Source: Ophiura sarsii | Taxonomy: Eukaryota; Echinodermata; Ophiuroidea; Amphilepidida; Ophiuridae | Reading direction: 5' to 3' | NCBI GenBank assembly: GCA_035610835.1 | Contig: CM069454.1 | Location: forward strand, 65,929,613-65,993,612 | Length of the DNA stretch: 64,000 bases | In this document: one piece after another, positions 22,751 to 35,565 of the stretch | Layout: the number at the start of each line of letters is the position of its first letter | Numbering within the stretch: the first letter of the stretch is position 1 | Position numbers and translations under genes: made by a program | The notes under the pieces: generated by a model | What the model saw: only the letters and a program-made list of their open reading frames with translations | Databases searched by the model: none | Told to the model about the DNA's origin: nothing

Positions 22751-23104
22751 TTATCAGCCAATTTTAATTTAATACCCCGACTGGCTTTAATGGTATAGTT
22801 CAATCAGTTCCAAATTGGCAAACCTGTTTGCTGCAGCGAATTAATACGGGCGCGCAAACAGCTTGCATAGTAGGCCTACACTGTGAAACGTATGTGTGAT
22901 GCACATGTTTTTCTTCTTTTTTTTCTCTTTTTTTTTCTTCTTATTCTCCTTCATACAAATATATACATAATGTTAATGATTCATGTTATCTTTGAATATA
23001 GTAATCTTGTAAAAAATGTTTATATTAATTTTCCCCCTCAACATCATGTATGTAAAGTTTATCTTATTAAATGATGTAATATGTAAACCTATGAAGGTGT
23101 GATC
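22751..23104. other. Non-coding; no gene
   Basis: AT- and T-rich sequence without recognisable genes or repeats. Confidence 0.4.
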
Positions 23105-23919
23105 TTAAAGGTCCAGCGACGTGCTCATAAAACTTATTTTTAAAAGTTAAACAATATATTAGTTAGAACATTTCACATGTTATTTTTTATAAAATGTGAA
23201 TAAATATATTTAAAAAAGATAAAATACGTTCGGCCGTATACCAAATCCAATACCTTCGCCAGAAACGCAATGAACCATGAAGAGGTTTGGGCGACTTCAA
23301 TGGTGACGTAGATCCGGGAGGAACTGAAGTGTCAACACGGTCGCATCTACGTCACAGTTTCCGTGTTGCCTAAGAGGAGGACTCGTAGTCAGCAAACAAT
23401 GCACCACGGTCTAAAAATATGGCCACAAAATAAAAATAACATGACTTTTTTGTGTATCAAGTTGCAAAGGTTGCCTTACAAACAGTATTATGACCTCGAT
23501 CTATCACTGAATGTGATAATACGGCTCATACACTCGTGATTGTATGGTTTTGAATGCACACAGCATGGATACACATATTTAAAGTTCGCGCGGTCATCAA
23601 TTGTTCAGCGAGGCATGATGATGGGAAGAGGCTAACGTAGCATGCATTGTAAAGAGTGTGTGTAGACATATAGACCCTGTCACAATTTTACACTAGTGCA
23701 TTGTTTGCTAACTATGATTTCTCCTCTGTGTTGCCTGGTAGAGCGGGTTTTTCAAAATACGAAGATCGTTTTTAACACGGATTTTGGGCGCATTTATTAT
23801 TTTTGTAAATTTCTTCTTTCCCTATAATGGATCGTTCATAAAATGTTTATTTTCGAAATCCTTGTGATTTTGTCTTTATTTTGATATGTAATAAACTATG
23901 CATTTCGGTGGACCTTTAA
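23105..23919. mobile_element. TTAA-bounded MITE
   Basis: Ends TTAAAGGTCCAGCGA and TCGGTGGACCTTTAA. 815 bp, no coding content recognised. Confidence 0.55.
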
Positions 23920-24339
23920 GGCGATGAATCCCCCTGTTTTATGGGTGGACGGACCTGTCAAGTAGGGTCAGTCGACCTGTCAAGTAGGGTCAGTCGGTAG
24001 TTTTTAAAATTTATTTTTTACCTAAAATGTCACAAAAATCTGCCAAAATCAGGAATTTGTGAAACAATTTTTCGCCAGATTTTCGGCCAAAAAAAATTCT
24101 CCAAACAAATCTTGAAAAACGCAAAAAGTGGGTCGGTCGGGCCCGTAAAACGGTGTTTTTTCCTCACCTAAGGTGGATTCAGCCAAGTAGAGTAGATCAG
24201 TTGGACATATTCCCCTCCCCACCCCCCTCCAAACAAAAAATGACACTAAATTTCACTAAAATCTTTTAAAACTTTTGAAAAACTTTATATATAGGCCAGT
24301 AAGTCCTGTAGAACAGGATTTGTTTCACCGCCTAAAGAA

Positions 24340-24602
24340 ATGAAAAAAAGAAACACTGTTTTACGGGCTCGACCGACCCATTTTTTAGAAATTGATGGGA
24401 CAAATGTCATGTGCAAATGAATACCGACCCTAACATTTTGTTTTGCTTGTCAAATAACGGCAAATGTCAAATTTTGTTTGCATTTTACAGATTTTTTAGA
24501 TCATTTTCAAGGGAAAATAATAATAAGAAAAAAAGCCTGACCGATCAACCCGCCCTGAGAGGTCCGTTTGCCCGTACAACAGGGTTTCTTTTTTTCGTCG
24601 CC
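24340..24602. mobile_element. GGCGACGAAAA-ended MITE, copy 2
   Basis: Shares ACTGTTTTACGGGC, GTGCAAATGAATACCGACCC and CGTTTGCCCGTACAACAG with the copy at 22473-22750; the left end is degraded. Confidence 0.65.
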
Positions 24603-26430
24603 GAAGGGGCATATTATTCTGTGTTATTTTGTTTGATATGAGCACTTCGTATTTGCCAATATCTGAAATAAGACAGAATGAATTAATTTAGCAATATTAT
24701 GTGAACCTTACTCAAATTTGTATACTTATTGTTTTCTCTCTTATAATGACGTTTGACTTTTTTTTTGTATATTAAGAGCCAATGTGAACAATTAAAGGGA
24801 CACAATCATGTTGATTTTTTTTAATTTTAATTAATTTACTTCAGAATTCAAGATGAACATTAAAAATTTCCATTATTGTTGTTTTTACTAAAAAACCCTA
24901 GCAAAACTTGATTAAAACAATATACCACCCTTAACCATGTAAAATGCTGGTTGCGGCTCTACCAGCATTCTTTAATCGACGTTTTGTTGTACAAAGATGG
25001 CTGATTTTTCTTAATCCTTATTAAGAAACTTCATACACGTAATACAATTGTTAAAATATACAAATCCCAGTTTTTATCATATATTTTTGTAATTGAGGGA
25101 GCTGCCTCCACCAGATCTCTTAATGCCTCTTTAAGCCCAACAGATATTAATTAACAAGGATAATGAACTGAGCGATTAGAAATCAAACTGGTAACTCTCT
25201 ACAAAGAGCCCTGAAAGGCCAATCAATTGGTTTACTGGAACTCAGAAAATATGCATAAAACAGTTTTGACTTATCAAAAAAACTTTCCTGGACTCATAAA
25301 TCTATTTTGACTGTATTGTCCATAAAAACCCATCACAGAACTTAACTTTTAAATCATGAACGACACTGCTTCCAATTTTTGGAATTTGTCAACATATTTG
25401 TTTAGATGTTCATCATAAAGCATTCCCTATGATATTGTATTCGCTTTTGTACCATCGTGGTTGTAAACTGAGACACTGCAAACGGATTGTCAAACCATGG
25501 AATTCTGTTTACAAACGAGAAAACAACTCCGAAAAAAAAATGTTGTGTTAAAACTTATTTCCAAATTTGATTTTGAAGTAATTAGGAAACGTATTGCTCT
25601 GTTACTTAAATTATAATTTAAGTTCATGTTTATATAAATGTAATTTGACAACAAATGCATTTAGAGGACGAAATCGAGGGCTGAGCGCCAGAAGCCCGTA
25701 ACCCCAAAAATGCTATTTTGAGATAATCAACTTTCAAATATTCGAGACTCATTACAATACACTGTAGCACCCAACTTATAACTCTAGTTTTAGTCAAATT
25801 AAGAGTGTTTATGAGTTATCTCTTTATGGTTCTGACAATCTAGGTTATATGGATTATTTTGGTACCAAAATCTTATTTTGCCCAAAAGTTGAGTTACGGC
25901 CTTCTGGCGCTCAACGAGAAATGAGAAAGATCGCATAATATGCATTTTAGTATTGGCACTGTTAAATTTAACTCAAAATTGTACTTAATTATTTTCTATA
26001 AGGTGAGTCTAAAAGAACTGGCACTCTTTTCACATCAGTTTGTCCGAGTCTTTATACTCCTTTTTTTTTAGGGGGGGGGGGGGGCAAATTGGTTATGGAA
26101 ATTTCAGATATGTATGTTCAAAATCAATTTGATGGCTAAGTGTTATCCTATTATCACTCATGAGTACCGAACTCTGATTGAAATGATCGCTACATAAAGT
26201 CTATGGCGTGAACTATCATTCCAAAAGGTGAAGATCCAGTTACCAGAAACTTTAATAGTAATTTGGCTGGCGAATATTCATGCTAGAATATGATAAGTTA
26301 GAACAAAGATTCCACTAAAATTGGGATAACATCATAATGCTATCATCAATTTCCAAAAAATCTTTTTGAGTTCAAACTAAATTAAATTATATTTCCAGCT
26401 TTTGGGCATGCCTGAAAGGGAAATGGGAAA
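24603..26430. other. Non-coding; no gene
   Basis: Contains a diverged piece of the palindromic MITE of GK5's intron (about 25555-25640) and a G run near 26070. CTGAGCGCCAGAAG (25682) and CTTCTGGCGCTCA (25901) form an inverted pair, possibly the ends of a 230-bp element. Confidence 0.5.
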
Positions 26431-26781
26431 AAGGTGGACTTTAGGTCTCAGATTCTGAACTGTACTAGTATGTACTAGTATCGTCCGATACTGGAACACC
26501 ATGTATCGTTCGATACTGGTACAAGTCAGTGTTCCAGTATCGGGTGATGCTGGCACATACAAAATGTTCCAGTATCGGGAGACGATACTGGCACATACAA
26601 AATGTTTGTGTACCAGTATCGTTCAATACTGGGGCAAATCACTATTGGTAGCATGTGTACCAGTATCGCTTGATACTGGAACAGTAAAATCGTACCAGTA
26701 TCAAGCGATACTGGCAACTTTTATGTTCCAGTATTGGACGATACTGGTATAACAGTATTTGGGACCTAAAGTACGCCTTGT
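26431..26781. mobile_element. Hairpin-array element, copy 1
   Basis: About 22-bp inverted ends (GGACTTTAGGTCTCAGA / GGGACCTAAAGTAC) enclose roughly eight imperfect palindromes of the type CCAGTATCG-N2-4-CGATACTGG spaced 30-45 bp apart. No coding potential. A second copy, split by insertions, lies at 32015-34055. Confidence 0.8.
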
Positions 26782-26949
26782 CCCATATTTGCCAAAAAGT
26801 GCCAGTTATTTTTGACTCAGAAAGGCTTTATGTAAATCAGTACTATTTGATACAAATGATGGATGCAATGTTAATAGAAGGGCTTCGTTTTTATTGTATT
26901 CTATAAATTAGTTTAAAATAGTTTGTACATGTACTGTTATTTAGCTTGG

Positions 26950-27480
26950 TAAAGGCCACAAAAAACACCCTGTTGTATACGGGCCTGACTGATTCATTTT
27001 TTTGATTCCGGCCCCCCCCACCCCCAATTTTTTGTTGTTTACATTTTTGAAAGTCCCTGTAGCCTAGTGGAGTAACCAATCGCCGCGATAGCGAGAGGGA
27101 CCGGGTTCGAGGCTGTGTATTTTTAAGGTGTTTGTTAATTTAATTCTCGCCAGTTTGTCCGAGTCTATATATTATTTTTTGAAATGTGTTCGAAATTTTG
27201 AGAAAATTGCTGGAAACTAACCAAAATAATAGTGTACTGTCGTTTTTTTTGCACCGGTTATGGGGACACCACATCACACCCACCCACGCTATCAATTTTC
27301 TGACTCAGCACCCCCACCCTGCTCTTAGACTGACTCTGCAGCAACCCCCACCTCGCTCTCAAATCAAATTTCTGTCTTGGCGGCAATTCTCAAAAGGTAA
27401 AAAAAAAAGCTCGCCCAACCGACCCTACCTGTGAGGAGAGGTCCGTTTGCCCGTTGAGCAGTGTTTTTTTTGTCACCTTA
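26950..27480. mobile_element. GGCGACGAAAA-type MITE interrupted by SINE-like piece
   Basis: The left end GGCCACAAAAAACACC and the right GTTTGCCCGTTGAGCAGTG belong to the family at 22473. The middle holds a tRNA-derived segment. Confidence 0.55.
27053..27115 (+). repeat. tRNA-like segment
   Basis: GTAGCCTAGTGGAGTAACC (A box) and CCGGGTTCGAGGCTG (B box), followed by T-rich sequence. It looks like a SINE head, not a working tRNA. Confidence 0.55.
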
Positions 27481-27575
27481 TTTACCTAATGGCTATATTT
27501 TGTGTCGCCTGAAAATGGGGCGGGTGAGGGTAGCGTATTCTACAGTCTCCTCGTACATCATGATTCACTTCCCTG

Positions 27576-29348
27576 CAGTGGCGTATCCAGGGGGGGCCCA
27601 GCAGGCCATGGCCCCCCCATTGAAAAATTGGTAAAACAAAAAAAGGAGGAAGAGGAGAAGGAGGAAGAGGAGAAGGAGGAAGAGGAGAAGGAGGAAGAGA
27701 AGGAGGAAGAGGAGAAGAAGAAGGAAGAGGAGGTAGGGGGAGGAGGAAGGGTAGGGACATATGCGGCGCAAATAGGGGTTACGGGGGTCACGTCCCCATA
27801 ATTTTAATGTGATGGACGTTAAAAACGTTATACTAGACCTTTTTAGTGTTAAAAATGCCAATTTTTGCGCGCCTTGCACGTATAAGTTTCAATGTTTCAA
27901 TATTCAAACTTAACAAGAGGGCTTCAGGAACTTTTTTTCTGGACCATTTAAGTTCAAAAACCGTTGGGGTTTTTTGCTCGATTTGCGCTCACTTTTTCAA
28001 CAGGTTTAACATTATAATTGGTCTCAAAACACACCAAATATTCTAAATATTATGTTTGACGTTAAAAACGTCATACTGGTGTTAGAAATGCCAATTTTTG
28101 CGCGCTTTGCGGGTATTAATTTCAATATTTTATTATGTGTTAGAAATTTCAATTTTTGCGTACTTCGCGCATTAGTATCAATGTTTCATTATTCAAGCTT
28201 GACAAGATGGTTTCAAAACAGTTTTCCATGACCATTTTAGTTCAAAAAGTCAAAAATTTTGCGCGCTCTGCGCAAATATTTTAAGCAGGTTTAACATTAT
28301 ATTGGCCTTCAGACCCACCAAATATTCTAAATATGTGGGGGACGTTAAACACATACTGAACCAAAGTTTTAATGCAAAAACCACACCAAATATTATAAAT
28401 ATTATGTAGGGGACGTTATTATCTTACAGGACCATAAGTGTTAGAAATGCAATTTCTTCCGCGCTTCGCGCGCGTATATTTTAATATTTAATTATTTAAG
28501 CTTAACAAGGTGGCTTCAGGACAGTTTTCCATGACCATTTTAGTTAAAACTCAAGAATTTTGCGCGCTTTGCGCGCATATTTTCTACAGGTTTTAACATT
28601 ATAATGGCCCTCAAACCATAACAAATATTCTAATTATTATGTGGGGGATGTTAAAAACATCATACTGGACCATTTAAGTGTTAGAAATGCAAATTTTTAT
28701 TATTTGTTATGTGGGGGACGTTATTATAATACTGGACCATTAGTGTTAGAAATGCAATTTTTTTCGCGCTTTGCGCGCTTATTAATTTTAATATTTTATT
28801 ATTTAAGCTTAACAAGGTGGCTTCAGGACAGTTTTCCATGATCAATTTTAATTCAAATACTCAAAAAATGTGTGCGCTCTGCGCGAATACAGGTTTTAAC
28901 ATCATTATGACCATCAAACAACACAAGAAATTCTAAATATTATGTGGGGGACGTTATTATCACTGGACCATTAGTGTTCAAATTGCAATTTTTTGCGCGC
29001 TCTGCGCGCGTATTGGTTTCAATATTTAATTATTTAAGCTTAACAAGATAGCTGCAGGACAGTTTTTCATGACCCGTTTTGTTCAAAAACTCCAAATTTT
29101 TCGCGCTCCGCGCTCATGTTTTCTAGAGGTTTTGATATTATAATGGCCCTCAAGCCACACCAAATTATCTATACTAAATATTATGTGGGGGACGTTAAAA
29201 GCTTCATACTGTATCTTTTTAGTGTTAAAATCACAATTTTTGCACGCTTCGCGCGTATAAGGTTCAACTTTTCAATTTTTCAGATCAACAAGATGGCTTC
29301 AGGTTTTTTTGGCCCCCCCCCATCAAAACAGTCCTGGATACGCCATTG
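27576..29348. mobile_element. Non-autonomous hAT element with internal monomer array
   Basis: Ends CAGTGGCGTATCCAGG and CCTGGATACGCCATTG are flanked by a perfect 8-bp target duplication CTTCCCTG (27568-27575 and 29349-29356), diagnostic of hAT. The interior starts with a GA-rich tract (27640-27745) and then about eight truncated copies of a unit containing GTGGGGGACGTTA, a TTTGCGCGCTTTGCGC motif and AACAAGGTGGCTTCAGGACA. No transposase. Confidence 0.9.
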
Positions 29349-30063
29349 CTTCCCTGTCACGAACAAAAACCTCTGCGACCTCCCTCTCCAACAAGCCACT
29401 AGGTAAAAAAAGAATGTGCTGAGTTTGGGTGATTTTTACGGTCATTTGAAGGAAAAATAAGAAGAAAAAAAGAAAGAAAAAAATGGCAGACCGACCGACT
29501 CGACCGTTTGCCTGTACATGTACAACAGGTGTTTTCTGGTGGCCTAATGGAAACAAAATTGTGTTATCACCTAACATGAGTAAGATATACATGCACAGAT
29601 TTAATAGAGCCACCATTTTCCGATTTTACCGGGAAAATGGAACTTATTTTACGGTTTTCTAACTAATTTGAATCCAAAATTGTGCAATAACTATTTGTTT
29701 TTCAGTAGTTCACTATGTTAGATTTGATGCTTGAATCACTATGAACTATCAAAATATATAGATGATGTGACCTGTGACGTAATGTCCCTGCAGTATGCAT
29801 GCGTATCTACAGGGAATGTGCTTGATTGACTTGATTGATCATTACGTTGTAAAATAGTGTAGTAGTCATGGTCTGCGTCCCTAGCGCAATGAGAGACCAG
29901 GTACTACATCTGGTTATCCGGTAGTATGCATACGCACAAGGGCAGGTGCTTTTAAAATTGGCGCTCAGTGATGAGTATTGCTTTTGAATAGTATGTATGC
30001 AGTCATGACCAGGAGCTAATCAATTTGTAAACACTATAGCTGTAAATAACGATCACATCATCT
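29349..30063. other. Non-coding; no gene
   Basis: 29404-29545 carries the right half of a GGCGACGAAAA-family MITE (GACCGACCGACTCGACCG, TGTACAACAGG). The rest is unassigned. Confidence 0.5.
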
Positions 30064-30628
30064 AGTCCTCAAAATAAGTAACTGACCAGGTAATTAATAT
30101 ACTCTCAACTCCAAAACTATAGTTCTTACCTAAAAATATTAAATTACAAAGTTGTGAGGAAATCTCTTTTCTTCAATTTGAGATATAACACGTGAAGACT
30201 GAATGAATATTAACTCAGTTATTTGCCCAACCAAAACCAAGTCAGTTTTTCATTTTAACATTTTGTTCGTCGACACGCAGCCTCAAACTATCAACTGGCA
30301 GATTATTGATTAACTGGTAGCGATAACTCACGGGTCGATAGTAAGATGATGATTGTGGATGTTTCAATTGATCAATGCAGCCCATACACATACCTGTCAC
30401 ACGGTCCTGCGTGTTCAAAACCCAAGTGTGAAATTGTAAACTGCACTTTGTTCTAACCTTATCAATGTAGTGTTCTCAATTATTAACCGATCTTCATGAA
30501 CAATGTTTAAAATTTAAGAGAAGAGATTTCCTTACAACTTTGAAATTTAATATGTTACATAGGAGCTATAGTTTTGGAGTTAAAAACATATTTATTACCT
30601 GGTCAGTTACTTATTTTGAGGACTGTAT
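30064..30628. mobile_element. Fold-back MITE
   Basis: Left GTCCTCAAAATAAGTAACTG is mirrored on the right by CAGTTACTTATTTTGAGGAC. Arms of about 110 bp. A diverged single arm may lie at 35908-36020. Confidence 0.7.
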
Positions 30629-32014
30629 AGTATGTGCATGCTTTGATCCAGGTGAACATGTAGTGTGTGCTATTAGAAAATCAGAGAATTATCTTACTCA
30701 TAGGTAGAACCAACATTGTGATAATCAGAAACATTTCCAACAAACAATAAACAAAGACTATCAACATTATTTTATATGAATGTATCATGTACATTTATTC
30801 ATAGTACTTCATAGAATTATATAAACATTGAATGTATGTCTTCCAATATTTTGGGTACAAACATCATAGATTTAAAAACAATTGATTGTTCTGCCAAACA
30901 CTTGTAGAATGTAGTTAATCAGAGTAGAGTGGTCATCAGTGAGGCCATTGATTTGCCAATGCTTGCATAGGGGTTACAGTAAGATTTATGGTTAGTGGTA
31001 AAGGTTAGGGCTAGAGTTAAGGTTAGTTAAAAATGTTGTCTAAAAGTACTATTTTCTTTAATATTATCTTTAAAATTCCGTATTTTATAAACATAGATAT
31101 TTGGCCTGGTAATGCTAGCCTCTGATTTGATAAAATAGAATTTGTCTTCTTCTAAATAGCCAAAAATGGGTTAATCTGTTTTTGAACCACCCTGTATACC
31201 AGGGATGAATAAAAGTGCATCCTCCCATTGCTGGGACTAATACGAGCGCACATTAATGCCTCGCCTTGCTATGTATGTAACAAGATTGTAAGGCAAGGAC
31301 ATCCCACCGCAAGTCCCCGCTATGTAGTCACTGTCATAATGCTATTGACGAAATTCAAGCTATTTCACGCAAGTGTGTTTTGTTGTTGTTTGCGGAGCTG
31401 TGTCCAAATGCATGATATGCGCGAACAACTATGCATGTATGCGCGTGGCGATTTCATGATTGCTGCACGGTCATTTTTTAAAGCGACCTGTATGCACTTC
31501 AGAGTTAACACACATATGTTTGTATGCACACGCACTACGCATGCATTGTTGGAATTATGTCCATAGCATAAATATGATCTTTGATACCCTCGGGCCAGAG
31601 TTTATTTTTATGTTTTACACATAATCTATAGTCATTTACATTCAATTGTTTTTGTAATTTTAAAAAGAGACAATAAACTATTAATTATCTTAAAGAGACA
31701 AATGTCCAAGTTTGTTCGTTTGTTTCTTAGTTTTGTTTACCTGGTTGGTTTACGTAGACACAGGTTTGTTTATGTTTTAAGAAAGCTTGTTTCTTGTTTA
31801 ACATCAAAACCCAAAATGTGAAATGTGTTTTTGTATTTTTGCATCTTGGATTGTTTTTAAGATTAATTGTCAAAGATGTAACTGGCCTTCTAAAATATTT
31901 CCTGAAAATGCCAAAAATGTCATGAAAATTATATATTTTTAATCCTTTTCCTATGATAACCACCAATGACAACTGATTTCAGTAAATTTCCTGAAGAGTT
32001 ACATCTCTGTAGTA
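30629..32014. other. Non-coding; no gene
   Basis: A degenerate GGTTAGGG-like stretch at about 30985-31030 is the only notable feature. The reading frames seen have no recognisable protein features. Confidence 0.5.
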
Positions 32015-32034
32015 CCAATTTTGAAAAAGTGTTC

Positions 32035-32283
32035 TTAACACTTTCCACGCGGCTATTAGTTTTACCAAAATATAAGACAGATTTTTAGAAACCTTTCCCA
32101 ACTTTCAAAGTCTATTTCAAGGATTACTAAACCAATACTAGACATGTTTGTACTGATTTCAATGCATTTCTCATGGTGACTCCAAATATGGTAATGAAAT
32201 TCAATAATGTTCATATTTTGTGAAACATTTTGTGAAAAAAATGGAATGTCGTCTGCAGACACCTGCCGCGTGGAAAGTGTTAA
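32035..32283. mobile_element. piggyBac-like MITE, copy 1
   Basis: TTAA + CACTTTCCACGCGG at the left and CCGCGTGGAAAGTG + TTAA at the right. 249 bp. TTAA target duplication is the hallmark of piggyBac. About 80-85% similar by eye to 45588-45834. Confidence 0.85.
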
Positions 32284-32335
32284 GGTCCCAGATTTTGGAC
32301 TGCACTTGTTTAGTCCGATACTGGAACACCCAGTA

Positions 32336-33783
32336 TACAGGAGAGTCAAAAAAAGATTTACTCAACTTTGGGATTTTATATCTTTAAATCTGTGCACAAA
32401 TTTCACAGATTTTTTTTATTGAGGTAGACAGGTTATCTCATTAGCTTTCTAAAGAATTTAAGTTGATTGAAATTGGTTGTGGTAAACATATTTTGTATGC
32501 CCATTTACGTAAAAGTGAACATTTTATAAACCGAACAAGATTTGCGATATTTTCTCTTATAAGATCTATTGAATTCCGCTATAATTGAAAACGGTTCACA
32601 CTCTAGTCCGACTATCACAAAAGCCACAATTGCGATTGTTGTTGCTAAATTCGTGTAATAATGACATTGTTTTGTCATTAGGCCAAAAAAAAAAAGTTGA
32701 CTTGCCCTTTCAGGTCCAGAATCTGGGTCGGACGGTCGGATTTAAAATATTAAAAAAAAAACATGTTTAAAAGATTTTTTTTTTTGATTTTTTTTTTTGA
32801 TTTTTAAACAAGCAGATACTACTCAAAAACACGTTTTCATCTTTCTTTATTGTTATGTGCTTCTTTCAATTTTTTTTTTTTTACTTTGAAAAAAAAAAAG
32901 TAGATTTTTTGAGAAAATCACAAAATTCACTTTTTTGACCCAAATTTTTTTGAACAAAGCTAACAAAAAATAATTTTGAGTAAAAAATGTCCAAATCACT
33001 TTTTAATGATGTTAAGACACTAATGAAGGGACAATTTTTTTTTTTTAAAACCTTATCTAATATTTTTGAAAATTTTGACCAAAAAGTGCCAAAAAACGTG
33101 AAAAATGGATTTTTAATTTTTTTAACACTTTTTTGTCAAAATGTCAAAAAATATTGGATAAGATTTTTTTTAAAAAAATTCGTCCCTCCAGTAGTGTCTT
33201 AACATCATCATCAAGTGATTTGGGCATTTTTAACTCAAAATTATGTTTGTTAGCTTTGTTCAAAAAAATTGGGTCAAAAAGTGATTTTTTTTGTGATTTT
33301 CTCAAAAAATCAACATTTTTGGTCAAAATTGATGCCAAATTTGGATTCTCTGATCCATTTCCTTTCCAAAAAGGTATACTTTTATACACATTTGAGTCAT
33401 GGTTCAATAATTACAGCACTAACAAAATTCAACAAAAAACTTCCGTAAGTCCCCCCTTAATGTTTGAAAAAATAACTGAGAATGTTTGATTTGTCTTTAT
33501 ATATAGTTAGCTAATGTGTACCATACATGAATCCACTTGTTTATTTATATCAAGCATTATTGAGTAAAATATTCAATATTGTGTTCGGTTTCAAAAAGCA
33601 GTAACTTTACTTCAAAATAGTCATACCTGGTAAATGGTACCATGAAATGTCATGATTCTTTTTGCTGATAACAATGAATAAATGCATCTTTTGCCGCATT
33701 TATTGATCGTCTTCATATTCTGATAACAAATATTTTTAATAATTATTTCACTTTCAGTACACTTTTTTTTGACTCACCCTGTA
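32336..33783. mobile_element. Mariner-type MITE (TA-flanked) with internal palindrome
   Basis: Left TACAGGAGAGTCAAAAAAAG, right TTTTTTTTGACTCACCCTGTA, TA on both sides. It contains a large T/A-rich palindrome centred near 33110 (arms about 32900-33090 and 33130-33320), itself likely a nested fold-back element. No transposase. Confidence 0.75.
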
Positions 33784-34055
33784 TACTGGTACAAAGTCAG
33801 TTTTCCAGTATTGGACGATACTGGCACATATAAAAATGTACTAGATACTGGTACCAGTATCGTTCAATGCTGGGACGGACAAATCATTGCTGGTAGCTGG
33901 TAGCATACCAGTTTTATCGCCCGACACTCCAGTATAGATTGATACTGGAACAGTAAATTTGTACCAGTGTCGAGCGATACTGGCAACTTTTATGTTTAGT
34001 ATTGAACGATACTGGTTTACCAGTATTTTTGGGACCTGAAGTACACTTTTTACCA

Positions 34056-35251
34056 GTGTTCTCTTCGTATTCACTATTCAGAAGGGTAAGACATGATCGT
34101 TTCAGGATCTCGAAATACCCCCCTTATTATTAAATGTGACGCCCTTATTTGCCCAAAAGCTCAGACATTTGATGTGAAAATAACCCCCCCTTTTTCACCA
34201 TTTCAAAGTCGTCTCTCTTTTTGTGCAAAAACAAGGTCACATTTAATTCAAATACCCCTATTTCCTATTCCCTGGACAATTTGATATATATGACACAACA
34301 CTCATTCTAATTTGTTTTCTTTTATTGCAGACATTAGCCTCCAAAAATATCCCTAATTTTTTTAAATCGCGGACATAGCTTCCAAAACATGGACATAGCT
34401 TCCAAAACACCCTTTAAAATTGTTATGAAATCGCGGACATCGCTTACAAAATTAAACACCCCTTATTTTGGAAAATCGCAGAAATGGTATGAAAACCCCC
34501 TCTTTCCCCCCGGGGGGTGGGCACTCATGTATAAAAGTTGTAATCATCCGTGTGAATCCACTCTCAAAAACCACCCTTAACGCGGATTCTCAAAGAAGGA
34601 AAAAGTGACCCTTAACAAGGATTACAACTCGAAGAATCATACTCATGCAAAGAATATAGGCCCTCAAGACAGAATTTAGACTGACATAAACGATGAAGTA
34701 ATGCATGAGTCAGTTTTGTTTGTAAATTTATCCCTACGGGCCAACCATTTTGGGAGCTATCTTATTGATGACACATGACTATCGCCCCAAGCAACCCCTT
34801 ATCGCGGAATCATGTTGAAAAAGACACCCTTATTCTCTGAAATTGGCGATTTTGATACCCTTAGCACGGGTCCTTAGCACAGGTATGATTATTACAACAT
34901 CATACCTGATTGCCCCCCCCCCCCCCTCCCCCCCCCCCCGGGTCTTTCCCGCGATTTCTGAAACGATCATGCATACCCAAAGTCAATAAAAACCACTGGG
35001 ACTTTTCCACAAGTTTGCAATTATACAAAATAACTATAATTTCCATTGTTGAAAATAAATGCAAATATGTACAGATTGAAAGAACAGTTTTGAAAAGAAA
35101 TGTATTTTGCCACATCCTGATACACCAGGAAAGTTGCAACCCGTCTGCCACCAAGTGTGTGCATCACTTTGGAAGATGTCATGATGGGTGTATATCCCTC
35201 AATGGTTGCCAGTGAGGTGTAGAAATGCATGAAAAGAAATTTGGTCTATAA
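34056..35251. other. Non-coding; no gene
   Basis: Short direct repeats GGACATAGCTTCCAAAACA at 34373-34412, C runs at about 34912-34940, and a 40-bp repeat shared with 12508-12552. No gene. Confidence 0.5.
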
Positions 35252-35565
35252 GGCGACGAAAAACCCACCCTGTTCAGGTATAGGGTCGGCCGGTCTTTTT
35301 TTTTAATACCACTTGTACCAGGCTGTCAACTTTTGAGAATTGCTGCCCGCCGAGTCACAAATTTGAGAGTGGCATTCTTTTTTTACTAGGCTGTCAACTT
35401 TTGAGAATTGCTGCCCGCTGCGTCAAAAATTTGAGAGGGGGGGGTGGTGTTGTGAAGACGTGGTGTCTCCCAAACCGGGGCAAAACATTAAAAAAAATAC
35501 ATTAAAAAACAAAAAACAAAAATGGGTTGGTCTGGACCGTGGAACAGGTTTTTTTTCTCGTGGCC
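35252..35565. mobile_element. GGCGACGAAAA-ended MITE, copy 3
   Basis: TATAAGGCGACGAAAA at the left and TCGTGGCCTTATA at the right. The interior has two copies of GCTGTCAACTTTTGAGAATTG (35321 and 35391). Confidence 0.6.

Larger units (their letters stand above)
32015..34055. mobile_element. Hairpin-array element, copy 2, split by two nested MITEs
   Basis: Pieces 32015-32034, 32284-32335 and 33784-34055 align in order with the copy at 26431-26781: the end GAAAAAGTGTTC.. and GGTCCCAGATT, the first hairpin arm, then the other hairpins to GGGACCTGAAGTACACTTTT. A piggyBac-type MITE (32035-32283) and a mariner-type MITE (32336-33783) separate them. Confidence 0.75.

Noticed and set aside
26431..26781. 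CRISPR-like array of short palindromic repeats
   Set aside because: Eukaryotic context, imperfect palindromes with irregular short spacers, terminal inverted repeats and a second dispersed copy; this is a transposon.
27482..27879. Overlapping frames rich in Lys/Glu, Ser/Phe or Leu
   Set aside because: Produced by the GA-rich tract in the hAT element; not genes.
30985..31030. Interstitial telomere repeats (GGTTAGGG-like)
   Set aside because: Only a few degenerate units here and at 40340-40410; not a clean TTAGGG array.
31228..31566. 112-codon frame with scattered Cys/His
   Set aside because: No regular zinc-finger spacing, no splice context, surrounded by non-coding sequence.
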